From: an uncultured Prevotellaceae bacterium
GTDB taxonomy: Bacteria > Bacteroidota > Bacteroidia > Bacteroidales > Bacteroidaceae
Reading direction: 5' to 3'
NCBI GenBank assembly: GCA_900320435.1
Contig: ONSH01000002.1
Location: 1 to 64,000 of the forward strand
Length of the DNA stretch: 64,000 nucleotides
Under the pieces are notes generated by a model, which was not told the DNA's origin, made no database searches, and was given only the letters and a program-made list of their open reading frames with translations. The translations under genes and the position numbers were made by a program. Position 1 is the stretch's first letter; every line of letters begins with the position of its first letter. Of this stretch, positions 7,274 through 14,952 are shown piece by piece.

Positions 7274-7792
7274 TTAGCACGATTCCACCTTCGCCCCGCA
7301 CTCCGAGCAGAACTTGGCGCCGGCCGGAATCTTGGCGCCACAGTGCGTGCAGAATTTCACGGAAGTGCCAGTAGGTATAAATTCGCTCGTATATCCTGAG
7401 GATGCGCCAATGGCTTTCTTTGCTACCTCCAGAGCCCGGTCATCCAAAGCCGACTGTTCTATCAAACCCCAGATCTGAGTCAACAACACTGGCCAAAAGA
7501 AAAACATCGAGATGACGGTCGGGATGGCCTGCTGCCCGAAAATGCCGACATTGGCCTCAAAGAGTACGCCGTCCGTCTGAGGCGTCAGCGTCACTTTCAG
7601 AGCTGAACGCATACCCAGCACGGCCTTAAACACATTGCCCTTGGTGATGCTGATATCCTTGCCGCCGCTCATGAGCGTATCAACATTCACCTCAAAGTCG
7701 TCTGCCCGGAATGCGTCACAGATGGCATCGGCTATAGCTCCAATCTGAGAGGGTTGAGCTGCCAGAAATTCCTTCTTACTGTATGTAGCCAT
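7274..7792 (-). CDS. Zinc-ribbon protein of unknown function
   Basis: The 172-residue protein ends in a double-CxxC zinc ribbon ('FCTHCGAKIPAGAKFCSECGAK'). Before it are an N-terminal alpha/beta region and one hydrophobic segment ('TVISMFFFWPVLLTQIWGLI'), so it may be membrane-associated. It begins two bases before the end of the 84-aa gene upstream and belongs to a three-gene minus-strand unit with an M48 peptidase that carries its own zinc ribbon. The shared ribbon suggests the proteins work together, but no function is established. Confidence 0.7.
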   Translation of the reverse strand: MATYSKKEFLAAQPSQIGAIADAICDAFRADDFEVNVDTLMSGGKDISITKGNVFKAVLGMRSALKVTLTPQTDGVLFEANVGIFGQQAIPTVISMFFFWPVLLTQIWGLIEQSALDDRALEVAKKAIGASSGYTSEFIPTGTSVKFCTHCGAKIPAGAKFCSECGAKVESC

Positions 7793-7794
7793 GA

Positions 7795-8049
7795 CTATCT
7801 GATGTTTTGAAGTTCATAATAGCGGTATATTGCCGAAAGAACATTGGTTTCGGCAAAGAGACGCTTCACCAGCTGTTGCTGTTCGTTGGTAAACTTATTC
7901 TCCACTTCATGAAGCAGATTAATCACGGTGTCCGTCTGCTCGCGCAGCTCATCGGCTGTCACTACCCCATCCTCCATAATCTTACGGAACGAGGGCTCCT
8001 GAGCCAGCATCTCATCAATGTCAATATATCCTTGTTCGTTGAATAACAT
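7795..8049 (-). CDS. 84-aa acidic helical protein of unknown function
   Basis: The protein is predicted to be almost wholly helical, acidic and Glu/Gln-rich, with no signal peptide or motif I can name. It sits between the M48 peptidase and the zinc-ribbon gene with short spacers (24 and 2 bases), so it is probably co-transcribed with them. Its size and position would suit an adaptor or inhibitor; that is a guess. Confidence 0.55.
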   Translation of the reverse strand: MLFNEQGYIDIDEMLAQEPSFRKIMEDGVVTADELREQTDTVINLLHEVENKFTNEQQQLVKRLFAETNVLSAIYRYYELQNIR

Positions 8050-8059
8050 GTTTTTTATG

Positions 8060-8078
8060 GTTAAGGGTTAAAGTTAAA
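8060..8078. repeat. GTTAAR hexamer run over a gene junction
   Basis: GTTAAG, GTTAAA and GTTAAA follow one another at the 3' end of the M48 gene, overlapping its stop codon (8074-8076). The same hexamer family occurs at 14905-14952, also over a stop codon. Confidence 0.5.
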
Positions 8079-8946
8079 GTTTTTGACCGCAGTTGCGGCA
8101 GAATTTCCAATCGTCTTCCACTGCAGAGCCACAGTTAGGACATACATGTGCGGAAGGATTGAAGAGCGAACCGCCATTCTTTATCTGCCGATATTGTTCA
8201 CTCTCGCCCCACTTAAGAATCTCCCGAACTCGCACTGCAGAGAACGGATGGTCGAGGCCCGCGATGACGGAGAGTTGCAACGCTTTGTTCCACAGACCGT
8301 CGTTCTGTATCTTCTCATACTCATCGGCTTGTCGGGCCCATTCCTGCATGTCTATCTGCGAGGTGATGCTCTTGGGGCCGCCAGACAGACGCGCCATTGT
8401 GCTTGCAACAACCTCAGGAGAGGTGATGATGCTGGCCGCACGGTCGGCAGACAGCTCGCTCTTGCGACTCCAATAAAGGATGGCATATCTGATGGGAAGC
8501 GTGAGATCCCCCAAGACGCCCGTCAGGCCTTCCGTCAACCATCCTGCTACGGTATGATAAAGCACATGACGACACAGGATATGTCCGCACTCATGTGCGA
8601 TGATAGCATCCAGTTCCTCGTCGCTCATCATTTCCACCAAACCGGAAGTCATCGTGATGTAGATGCGCGTATCACCCGAGGTCCAGGCATTGGGCATGGG
8701 GTTCATCTGGAGATAGAACTCCGGCTCCTTGATTCCCAGCTTCTGGCAGATGGGCGGCAGATGCCTGTAGAGCTGCGGCAGTTGCTTCTCGGACAAACGT
8801 ATTGAGGACGCCATATTCACGCCGTATTGGAGATTCTCTATGCCGATGGCCAGTATCTTCTTCACCAGTGTAGCAAAGCCGGGAATGTTCTCCATCTGCC
8901 GCAACGCAGCAGCATCCTCCGGGTGTATAAAGTCTGATGGTTTCAT
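8074..8946 (-). CDS. M48-family zinc metallopeptidase with C-terminal zinc ribbon
   Basis: The 290-aa protein has the M48 signature 'IIAHECGHILCRH' (HExxH at residues 118-122) and the third metal ligand in 'SELSADRAA' (E164). A hydrophobic stretch lies between them (131-160), as in HtpX/Ste24-like enzymes. The C-terminus carries a CxxC-x10-CxxC ribbon (C269, C272, C283, C286). There is no signal peptide. M48 enzymes cleave membrane or misfolded proteins; the substrate here is unknown. It is the first gene of the minus-strand trio. Confidence 0.85.
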   Translation of the reverse strand: MKPSDFIHPEDAAALRQMENIPGFATLVKKILAIGIENLQYGVNMASSIRLSEKQLPQLYRHLPPICQKLGIKEPEFYLQMNPMPNAWTSGDTRIYITMTSGLVEMMSDEELDAIIAHECGHILCRHVLYHTVAGWLTEGLTGVLGDLTLPIRYAILYWSRKSELSADRAASIITSPEVVASTMARLSGGPKSITSQIDMQEWARQADEYEKIQNDGLWNKALQLSVIAGLDHPFSAVRVREILKWGESEQYRQIKNGGSLFNPSAHVCPNCGSAVEDDWKFCRNCGQKL

Positions 8947-9153
8947 GGTGTCGTAAGTCAGGTCAATATTTGTTAATCTGCTGATTAATTATGCGTTTTT
9001 TTGGATATATCACTTATATTTAGCTCAAAATCGGCACCAATTTATTAAAATAAATTAACATGTCAGTCGAAATTCGGCCAGATATAATTAACAACATGCT
9101 AAATAGCATAAAATAAGGGCATAAAATTTCCGAAAGACAACTACCCTACCTCA

Positions 9154-9260
9154 CTTCAGCACCCAGATCAACAACGCTACAATAAAGATGACAATAAAGA
9201 GCGCCGTGCCAAGGCAGCCCAGAAGATGATGCACGGCGACCTTTTCCTTCGCGATTTCTT
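9154..9260 (-). pseudogene. Truncated copy of the 47-aa membrane-protein gene
   Basis: The complement encodes 35 residues from 'EIAKEKVAVHHLLGCLG' to 'LLIWVLK' and a stop at 9154-9156. An in-frame TAA sits directly before that segment and there is no ATG, so the N-terminal 12 or so codons have been replaced. Apart from this it is nearly identical to copies A and B. Confidence 0.65.
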
Positions 9261-9375
9261 AATTCTGCAGCCAAATCATACAAATTTATGCTCAATGTAA
9301 TCCATAAAATGTACAGTTTGCCGGATTATTATAAAAAAAATAGCATATCACCTGTTAATTATTAGAAATTATCCG

Positions 9376-9383
9376 TATTTTTG
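9376..9383 (+). promoter_or_regulatory. -7 box upstream of the gene at 9415
   Basis: TATTTTTG matches TAnnTTTG and would start transcription about 25 bases before the ATG. No clear TTTG at -33 is visible. Confidence 0.4.
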
Positions 9384-9414
9384 TGTATGTCAATAACCAA
9401 ATAAATATAAAATC

Positions 9415-10272
9415 ATGAAAAAGATTTGCATTGCCCTGACGATTATGTTTTGTGCACTTGTTCAAAACATTTCTGCCCAAGAGACTCCTTTTGAGGGGGA
9501 AATCGTTTATGAGACCTACGAAAACTACTCCGATTACCTGCTCAAGATGGCCAACTCCATTTGGTTCAACGGTGTACACAAGATGCGTATGATCATGAAA
9601 GACACCAAAATGCACGTCATAGACGAGACCACCGGGGTACATCTCATAGGTGATATTGCCAACAAGTCACTGGTTCACTTTTTTGAAGCCACGAAGACCG
9701 GTATTGACTTCTCTAACAACATTGAGTCCCAGCTGGTTCTGATCAACCGTGACATCAACTACAGCCATACTGTGGGCAAACTGAAAGAATACACCTATGC
9801 CGATCAAAACAAGAAAAGCGAGTTGCTGGGGCAGCAATGCAGTTTGTCCGAGGGACGCATCGTTCGCACCATGGGCGGCATGGATCAGACTTATGATGTC
9901 AAGACACTGACGGCCGACAATATTCCGGCGCCTCAGGTGTTCCCCTACAACCTGCAAGGGCTTGAGGTGAAGAATCTTCCCTTAAAATGGATATATAAGT
10001 ACGATGGCGGTCACGTGGGATTTGGCGTAGGCGAACTGAGTATCTACTATGAGGCCGACGTTATTGAGATTAACCCACGCGCCGTTAACGATGATGAGTT
10101 TGTCATTCCCGCAGATTACAACATCACAAAGAAATCGATGAATGCATTTTCCCTGATGAAATATTACAGCGGAGTCAAAAAGCAGTTGGTAAAAATGGGC
10201 ATCAAAGGCGGCGATAACAGTCAAAAGACTTCAGGCGTTCACTACAAGACTGAGGGAGAATGGGGCTTCTGA
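9415..10272 (+). CDS. Exported DUF4412-like protein (left-flank copy)
   Basis: The 285-aa protein has a signal peptide ending at 'NISAQ' (about residue 22). The mature part starts 'FEGEIVYETYEN' and has a later block 'ADVIEINPRAVNDDEFVIPADY', which matches 'AELVEFEECPVNEANFKVPDDY' in the protein at 33135-34022; both look like DUF4412/GLPGLI-type periplasmic beta-rich proteins of unknown function. Its 3' end overlaps the next gene by 13 bases, so the two are translationally linked. With that gene it forms an inverted counterpart of the pair at 31.4-34.0 kb. Confidence 0.6.
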   Translation: MKKICIALTIMFCALVQNISAQETPFEGEIVYETYENYSDYLLKMANSIWFNGVHKMRMIMKDTKMHVIDETTGVHLIGDIANKSLVHFFEATKTGIDFSNNIESQLVLINRDINYSHTVGKLKEYTYADQNKKSELLGQQCSLSEGRIVRTMGGMDQTYDVKTLTADNIPAPQVFPYNLQGLEVKNLPLKWIYKYDGGHVGFGVGELSIYYEADVIEINPRAVNDDEFVIPADYNITKKSMNAFSLMKYYSGVKKQLVKMGIKGGDNSQKTSGVHYKTEGEWGF

Positions 10273-11423
10273 AACATTTCGCCTTATTGTCAGCCCTCTG
10301 CTTTTCCGTTGCTGTCGCAGCCCAGTCTGAAGACGACTATGACTACGAACGCAGTTCGCTGCACATGATGATGATTAAACACCTCAACCAGAAATATGAG
10401 GATGTCATCGTCGATGTGTATAAGCAAAGCCGTTTCCCCGAAAGGTTCAACAACCACGACTTGGGCGTCAATGTTGTATCTTTTGCCGAATCGGAAGGCG
10501 ACCAGACAAAAAACATATTGTCGTTTTGCGAGCAGGTCAACCTGGGTCAAAAAATGGTGGCAAAATGGTTTGACCGCAATCGTGAAACCGGGTGTTTTGA
10601 CATGGAGCTCATCAAACAGCGCGGCTTCTACAACGCCTCTCAGAAAGAAATCAACATCGCCAGACAAAGTCTGCGAGGCAAAGCCCTGTTGGAAGATGCC
10701 GGTGAGCAGCTCATCAAAAACACATACCTTGTCATCAACGATATTCGCTACACCAGCAGGGCCGGCGCCTTTTCGTTGTTACAGGCTTTTGCCGGTGCCT
10801 ATGTCGGCAGCACGAAAGCTCTTAATCACCTTTACGACATCGGCGGCTTTCGGGTGGAAATCACCAGCTATCTTTTCCGTCTGAAGTGGGATGACGACAT
10901 AGCATACTCCTTCTATGACAACTATTATACGGAGAATGCACAGGACCTCGAAAAGATTAACGCTTTCAAAAGGGACGGCGCACAATGGCAGATGGAATTT
11001 GTGGGCAAGACGTTTTGCAAGTCGCAAGAGACGGCTCTTTCCGGCGTCAAGGATCCCAACAAGCTGTTAGTAAAGGTATGCACACGAGCTATTGACCAGA
11101 ATATTGCCAATCTGCAACACACTCACCCGGATTTTCGAATCAAGGCGCCACTGGTGAGCACAGATCCACTCAGAGCCCATGTCGGACTTAAAGAGGACAT
11201 TACGCCGGAATCCAAATTTGAGGTTTTAGAAAGACAGATTGATGACAACGGACACGTGTCATATTTGCGTGTCGGTGTTATCAGTCCCAAGAAAAATCTG
11301 ATTTGGGACAATCGCTATATGCCGGATGAGAATGACAGGAATGCAGGTCTTGGCTACACAGAGTTTGAAGTCGTCAGCGGCAAAGATTTCTATCCCGGCA
11401 TGTTACTTAGAGAAAAGGAGTGA
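10260..11423 (+). CDS. Exported protein of a duplicated unknown family (387 aa, left-flank copy)
   Basis: Signal peptide to about 'VAVAAQ' (residue 22), then a globular, predominantly helical region. It aligns along its length with the protein at 31414-32661: shared blocks are 'FDMELIKQRGFYNA', 'GKALLEDAGEQLIKNTYLVIN', 'AHVGLKEDITPESKFEVLERQ' and the C-terminus 'SGKDFYPGMLLREKE'. I recognise no named domain. It follows the DUF4412-like gene in one operon and converges stop-to-stop with a remnant of a third copy (11424-11486). A periplasmic location is inferred from the signal peptide. Confidence 0.65.
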   Translation: MGLLKHFALLSALCFSVAVAAQSEDDYDYERSSLHMMMIKHLNQKYEDVIVDVYKQSRFPERFNNHDLGVNVVSFAESEGDQTKNILSFCEQVNLGQKMVAKWFDRNRETGCFDMELIKQRGFYNASQKEINIARQSLRGKALLEDAGEQLIKNTYLVINDIRYTSRAGAFSLLQAFAGAYVGSTKALNHLYDIGGFRVEITSYLFRLKWDDDIAYSFYDNYYTENAQDLEKINAFKRDGAQWQMEFVGKTFCKSQETALSGVKDPNKLLVKVCTRAIDQNIANLQHTHPDFRIKAPLVSTDPLRAHVGLKEDITPESKFEVLERQIDDNGHVSYLRVGVISPKKNLIWDNRYMPDENDRNAGLGYTEFEVVSGKDFYPGMLLREKE

Positions 11424-11486
11424 CTACTCCATCTCCCTAATGAGCATGCCGGGATAGATGTCATCACCACTGACTTTCTCAGATGG
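11424..11486 (-). pseudogene. 3' remnant of a third copy of the 387/415-aa family
   Basis: The complement encodes 'EKVSGDDIYPGMLIREME' and a stop (11424-11426), matching the last 18-19 residues of the intact copies (VSGKDFYPGMLLREKE; VSGGNFYPGMLVRELG). Upstream the frame is broken by a stop at 11487-11489; faint similarity ('VGVAY' against 'AGLGY') continues in another frame to about 11520. Its stop codon touches the stop of the intact plus-strand copy, so the junction is an imperfect inverted repeat with a perfect 13-base core (CTATCCCGGCATG / CATGCCGGGATAG). Confidence 0.7.
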
Positions 11487-11523
11487 CTACCGTATGCCAC
11501 ACCGACGGCTCGCGCGCACGCTA

Positions 11524-12996
11524 TCATTGCAAAAGTATTACTCTGGCCGTGGCATTGTCCATGCCCTTCATGGTGTGGCCCACGGGGGCGCCGATGTAGG
11601 TCGGGTCGCACACGATGAACTTGTGGCCGTCGAGCTGGATGCAGTCGCCCTTCACGTCCTCGTTGAACTCCACCGCGCAGGCCAGGTGGCCGGGATAGTA
11701 GATAAGGATGCACTTGAGTCCCACCAGGTCGCGCACGAGGCGCGTCAGGAGGATGGCGCGGTCCTCACAGTCGCAATAAGGATAGTAGAGGCTCTCCTCG
11801 GAGAAGAAGATGCGGTCGCCGCCCCAAAGCTTGTTGTCGTACTCGTATTCGAGACCCGTCTGCAGGAGGTTCAGAAGGCGCGACACCTTCTCGTATTCCG
11901 AGCGCCCGTTGAAGAGCTGCCGGAGCTGAGGATAGAGCGAGCGGCACACCTCCTCCTGCATCGGCGTGTTGGCAAACATGGCCCAGCGCGTCATGATGTC
12001 GCCGCCGTAGTACGACGTGGGATAAGTGGCGTAGAAGTCCAGCAGGTTGCGGTTGACACTGGAGGTCACACGCACGTCGGCGAACTGCTTGGAGACAAGC
12101 GTACGCGGCTCGGAGGCCCTCATGTCGAACTGCTGGCGCTCCGTGATGCCCGGCGACATCTGCTTCTCACCGGGGAAAGCGGCCTCGCAGACGTACATCG
12201 AACCCATGATCATGTCGGCACAGTAGTAGGTGTCGCCGTCGATGGTGAACGAAGGCAGGCCGAAGAGCACGTTGCGCGAAGAGAAGAGCATCTTGACCCA
12301 CTGCCCGTTGTGGGCAATGCGCATCTTGTAGCCCGAGAGGCAATAGATGTAGGCCTTAAGCAGCTCGGCCTCACTGGTGCCTTTGCCGTAGGCGGCCTCC
12401 GCAAGCGCCTGCAACATCTGCAGGTAGGCCCAGTCGCTCAGATGACGCGTCAGGCGTATCTGAAGACAGTCGTGGATGAGGCGGTCGTTGCCGTTCTTCT
12501 CCAACGTCTCCAGGAAGGTGGCGATGTCGTTGACATCCAAGCCCTTCAACTTGGGGCCGCTCCGGGCGTCGAAATGCACGCTGGCGGCGGTGCCGAAGAA
12601 GGTGAAGCTCATGGACTTGTCAGTGCCCTTATCTTCCTCAATGGGCACGGCAGGCTTGGGCTGCGGCACCTCGGGCTGCGGGGGCACCACACCGTCGATG
12701 GTGACGGGCGTATCGTCAGCGGGGGCCTTACGGTCTTCCTCGGGCGCCACCTGCGGAGGCACGGTCTCCTCCTTGGGCTTGGGCTTCGGCGCCTCCGACT
12801 CGAACGCCTTCCACGGGTTGCGCATGAAGGACAGGAAGTCGTCCATGCACTGCTTGCGGAAGTTCTCGAAGTCGGTCCTCGCCTCCTTGCGGAACTCGTC
12901 GAGCGCGCTGTGGGCCCGACTGCGGCTGAGGTCCTGCGCCCGACTCCCGGTCAGACACAGGACCGTCAGGCCCAATAAAATCAGCGTGCGTTTCAT
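11524..12996 (-). CDS. Exported transglutaminase-like cysteine protein, copy A
   Basis: The 490-aa protein has a signal peptide (about 1-20), a low-complexity Pro/Lys/Glu linker (68-122) and a C-terminal papain/transglutaminase-like fold. The probable triad is C410 in 'YPYCDCEDRAILL', H437 in 'YYPGHLACAV' and D464 in 'VCDPTYIGAP'. Members of this superfamily cleave or cross-link peptides; the substrate is unknown. The paralogue at 21579 has the same architecture. It overlaps the LPP20-like gene by one base (ATG within 12994-12996), so they are coupled. It is the last intact gene of the sigma-factor operon. Confidence 0.75.
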   Translation of the reverse strand: MKRTLILLGLTVLCLTGSRAQDLSRSRAHSALDEFRKEARTDFENFRKQCMDDFLSFMRNPWKAFESEAPKPKPKEETVPPQVAPEEDRKAPADDTPVTIDGVVPPQPEVPQPKPAVPIEEDKGTDKSMSFTFFGTAASVHFDARSGPKLKGLDVNDIATFLETLEKNGNDRLIHDCLQIRLTRHLSDWAYLQMLQALAEAAYGKGTSEAELLKAYIYCLSGYKMRIAHNGQWVKMLFSSRNVLFGLPSFTIDGDTYYCADMIMGSMYVCEAAFPGEKQMSPGITERQQFDMRASEPRTLVSKQFADVRVTSSVNRNLLDFYATYPTSYYGGDIMTRWAMFANTPMQEEVCRSLYPQLRQLFNGRSEYEKVSRLLNLLQTGLEYEYDNKLWGGDRIFFSEESLYYPYCDCEDRAILLTRLVRDLVGLKCILIYYPGHLACAVEFNEDVKGDCIQLDGHKFIVCDPTYIGAPVGHTMKGMDNATARVILLQ

Positions 12997-13691
12997 CAGA
13001 ACTTGTTGCTCAACACGTCATTCACGATGCCGCCCAACTCCTCGTCGCCCTCCTTCTCAAGCTCCTTCTGCATGTTGCGCTTGAGGCGGGCAGCCAGCTC
13101 CTTCTTGTCGAAGGCCAGTTGCACCTGCACCTCGAAGTTGTTGTTGGGCAGACGGCGGTAGATCTTCACGCAGGAGATCGAATTGGTCAGAGCCTGGTCG
13201 ATGATGCCCTTGGTGCGCTGGTTGAACTTGTCCACCGTAGCGGCGTCGATACTGGAATTCTGCGCGTTGTCGAGTTTCTGCTGGAAGGCGCTCACAAGCT
13301 CCGTCTTCAGGAGGCCGGCCAGCTCGGTCATAGCGGCGGTGCGAGCAGCGGCATAGCCGGCGTTGTACGAGCCGGAGGTCTGCAGGCCCGTCTGCATGAT
13401 GAAGCGCTTGGTGGGCGCACCGTTTTCGTCGGCCATCAGCTCCTCGCCCATCAGCTGACTTTTGGTCAGCTGCTGCTCGATGCTCAACTCACCGGCGGGC
13501 ACAAGCCAGCCTTCCTTCTTTAACTCCTTGGCCTGCTTCTTGGCGTCCTTGGTGGGCTTCTGGTTGAGCATCTTGCGGTTGATGTCGTTCAACTCCTTCT
13601 GCTGCTTGGCCAGATCAATAGCACTCTGGGCATTCACTGCGGTGGAAGTCATCAGAACTGCTGCCACCATCAAAATCATTTTCTTCATCAT
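12996..13691 (-). CDS. Exported LPP20-like protein (231 aa)
   Basis: A signal peptide ends near 'STAVNAQS'. The block 'SYNAGYAAARTAAMTELAGLLKTEL' followed later by 'SISCVKIYRRLPNNNFEVQVQLAFDKKEL' is the pattern of LPP20-type domains (helix of small residues, then a beta-rich part). No lipobox cysteine is seen. Several other proteins of the cluster (15809, 24394, 28552) carry related N-terminal blocks. It lies between the putative anti-sigma gene and the transglutaminase-like gene and is probably co-transcribed. Function unknown. Confidence 0.6.
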   Translation of the reverse strand: MMKKMILMVAAVLMTSTAVNAQSAIDLAKQQKELNDINRKMLNQKPTKDAKKQAKELKKEGWLVPAGELSIEQQLTKSQLMGEELMADENGAPTKRFIMQTGLQTSGSYNAGYAAARTAAMTELAGLLKTELVSAFQQKLDNAQNSSIDAATVDKFNQRTKGIIDQALTNSISCVKIYRRLPNNNFEVQVQLAFDKKELAARLKRNMQKELEKEGDEELGGIVNDVLSNKF

Positions 13692-13777
13692 AGTTGTGTT
13701 GTTTTTATGGGTTAATAAATAAGTTAATGTTTCGTGTCTCTTTGCTCATTAATGCAGGGAACGGCGGAAGGTAACCC

Positions 13778-14230
13778 TCAATTGTTCATTTTTTGCATAA
13801 TTTTTTCTCTCAGGGCCTGCAAGCGTTCCTTTTTCATCTCCTCCGACTGCAGCGCATACTCCACTTCGTCGTCGAAATGCTCGTCGTTGAGCTCACGGAT
13901 GTTGCGGTCGGCGACCCGAAGCGCGCTGTCCACCTTGCCCAACGCCTCGTCGTAGCGACCCTCACGCAGGAGCGGCTGCACATTGATGCCCGTGCCGCGC
14001 GCAGCCTCATCGTAGTCTGCGCCGATGTCGCTGCCGCCCGAGAGCGGCGAGACGTACACCGCCACAGCCAGACAGGCGGCCAGAGCCAGGACGGTGGCGG
14101 CAGGTTTCCACAGCCGTACGTTGCGACGCGGACGCTCCCACTCTTCCATCCGGTTTAACTTGCGCTGACGTTCACCGAGCCGGTCGGCGATGCGGCGCTC
14201 GAGTTCTTCTTCAGTCCACTGGCGTTTCAT
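13778..14230 (-). CDS. Single-span membrane protein, probable anti-sigma factor
   Basis: The ATG at 14228-14230 overlaps the stop of the sigma-factor gene by 4 bases (ATGA), which decides the start over an upstream in-frame ATG. The 150-aa product has an Arg/Glu-rich cytosolic N-terminus (about 45 residues), one transmembrane helix ('AATVLALAACLAVAVYVSPL') and a periplasmic part with a charged helical tail. Gene order, coupling and topology are those of anti-sigma factors of ECF sigma factors. No zinc (ZAS) motif is present, so the mode of binding is unclear. Confidence 0.6.
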   Translation of the reverse strand: MKRQWTEEELERRIADRLGERQRKLNRMEEWERPRRNVRLWKPAATVLALAACLAVAVYVSPLSGGSDIGADYDEAARGTGINVQPLLREGRYDEALGKVDSALRVADRNIRELNDEHFDDEVEYALQSEEMKKERLQALREKIMQKMNN

Positions 14231-14877
14231 AGCTGTCCCCTCCTTTCCATCACACGCTGCTTGAGCGTCTGCATACATTTATATTTGGCGGTCTTCAGAC
14301 CCGTCTTGCTCTCGTTCTTGCCGCAGCGAAGCGTCATGATCTCATCAAGCGAGCGGCCCTCGTAGTAGAAAAGCGTGAGAATCTCCAGGCAGCGGGGCGG
14401 CATCTCTTGGATGCACTCGTCGATGATGCGGATGTCGTCGGCCTCATCGGCATCGTCCACGTCCTGCATCGGCGCGCCGCCGGCGGGGGTGATGTCGAAG
14501 ATGTTGCCGTAGGTCTGCTCCTTGTTGCTGCGCACCACCTCCCGGTAGCTGTTGCGGGCGATGGCCATGAGAAACGTCGTGAGATTCGCCGTCATGGGCA
14601 GCCACGCTCCGGAGGCTTGAAGGCGCTCCAGATGGGCACCGGCGGCGCGGATGCGTCCGTCTTCGATCTCGGTCCAGAGGCGGAGCACCGAGTCCTGGAA
14701 GATCTCCTGCTTGCGGTCTTCGTCGAAGAAGATGTCTTTGAAGTGTGTCATGAAATACTGTTTTGCGCTCCGGTAGAACTGCTCTTCCACACTCCTGTCG
14801 TGAGCCTGAAGGCCCGCCACGATGTCTGCGTCCGACGGCAGCTCTTTCCTTTGCCTGTTCAACAGTTGATGTATCAT
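14227..14877 (-). CDS. ECF-type RNA polymerase sigma factor
   Basis: The 216-aa protein has a sigma-2-like region ('QEIFQDSVLRLWTEI', 'TTFLMAIARNSYREV') and a sigma-4-like region ('IDECIQEMPPRCLEILTLFYYEGRSLDEIM...LKTAKYKCMQTLKQRV'). A longer than usual acidic linker (about 125-150, 'DVDDADEADD') separates them. It should direct RNA polymerase to the promoters of the envelope cluster in which it sits. It is followed by the probable anti-sigma gene and preceded by a caspase-like gene. The hexamer repeats at 14905-14952 lie in its 5' leader. Confidence 0.8.
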   Translation of the reverse strand: MIHQLLNRQRKELPSDADIVAGLQAHDRSVEEQFYRSAKQYFMTHFKDIFFDEDRKQEIFQDSVLRLWTEIEDGRIRAAGAHLERLQASGAWLPMTANLTTFLMAIARNSYREVVRSNKEQTYGNIFDITPAGGAPMQDVDDADEADDIRIIDECIQEMPPRCLEILTLFYYEGRSLDEIMTLRCGKNESKTGLKTAKYKCMQTLKQRVMERRGQL

Positions 14878-14904
14878 GATGTGAATAAGTAACCCTTGTT
14901 TTGT

Positions 14905-14952
14905 GTTAAAGTTAAAGTTAAAGTTAAGGTTATCGTTAAGGTTATCGTCAAG
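14905..14952. repeat. Hexamer tandem repeat (GTTAAR/GTTATC), eight units
   Basis: Units GTTAAA x3, GTTAAG, GTTATC, GTTAAG, GTTATC, GTCAAG run without gaps. The tract spans the whole spacer between the caspase-like gene and the sigma-factor gene, covers the caspase stop codon (14948-14950) and ends 28 bases from the sigma start. Copy-number change would alter the 5' leader of the sigma gene. Confidence 0.85.

Larger units (their letters stand above)
8947..9414. other. Intergenic region with a truncated gene copy and a divergent promoter
   Basis: Bases 8947-9130 are AT-rich leader of the M48 gene with no visible ORF or strong structure. A truncated copy of the 47-aa membrane-protein gene lies at 9154-9260, and the remainder is the promoter region of the gene at 9415. 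Confidence 0.6.

Noticed and set aside
11458..12978. Long plus-strand ORF of 506 aa
   Set aside because: It is the exact antisense shadow of the transglutaminase-like gene; composition is His/Val/Gly-biased with no domain, and the minus frame has signal peptide and catalytic motifs.
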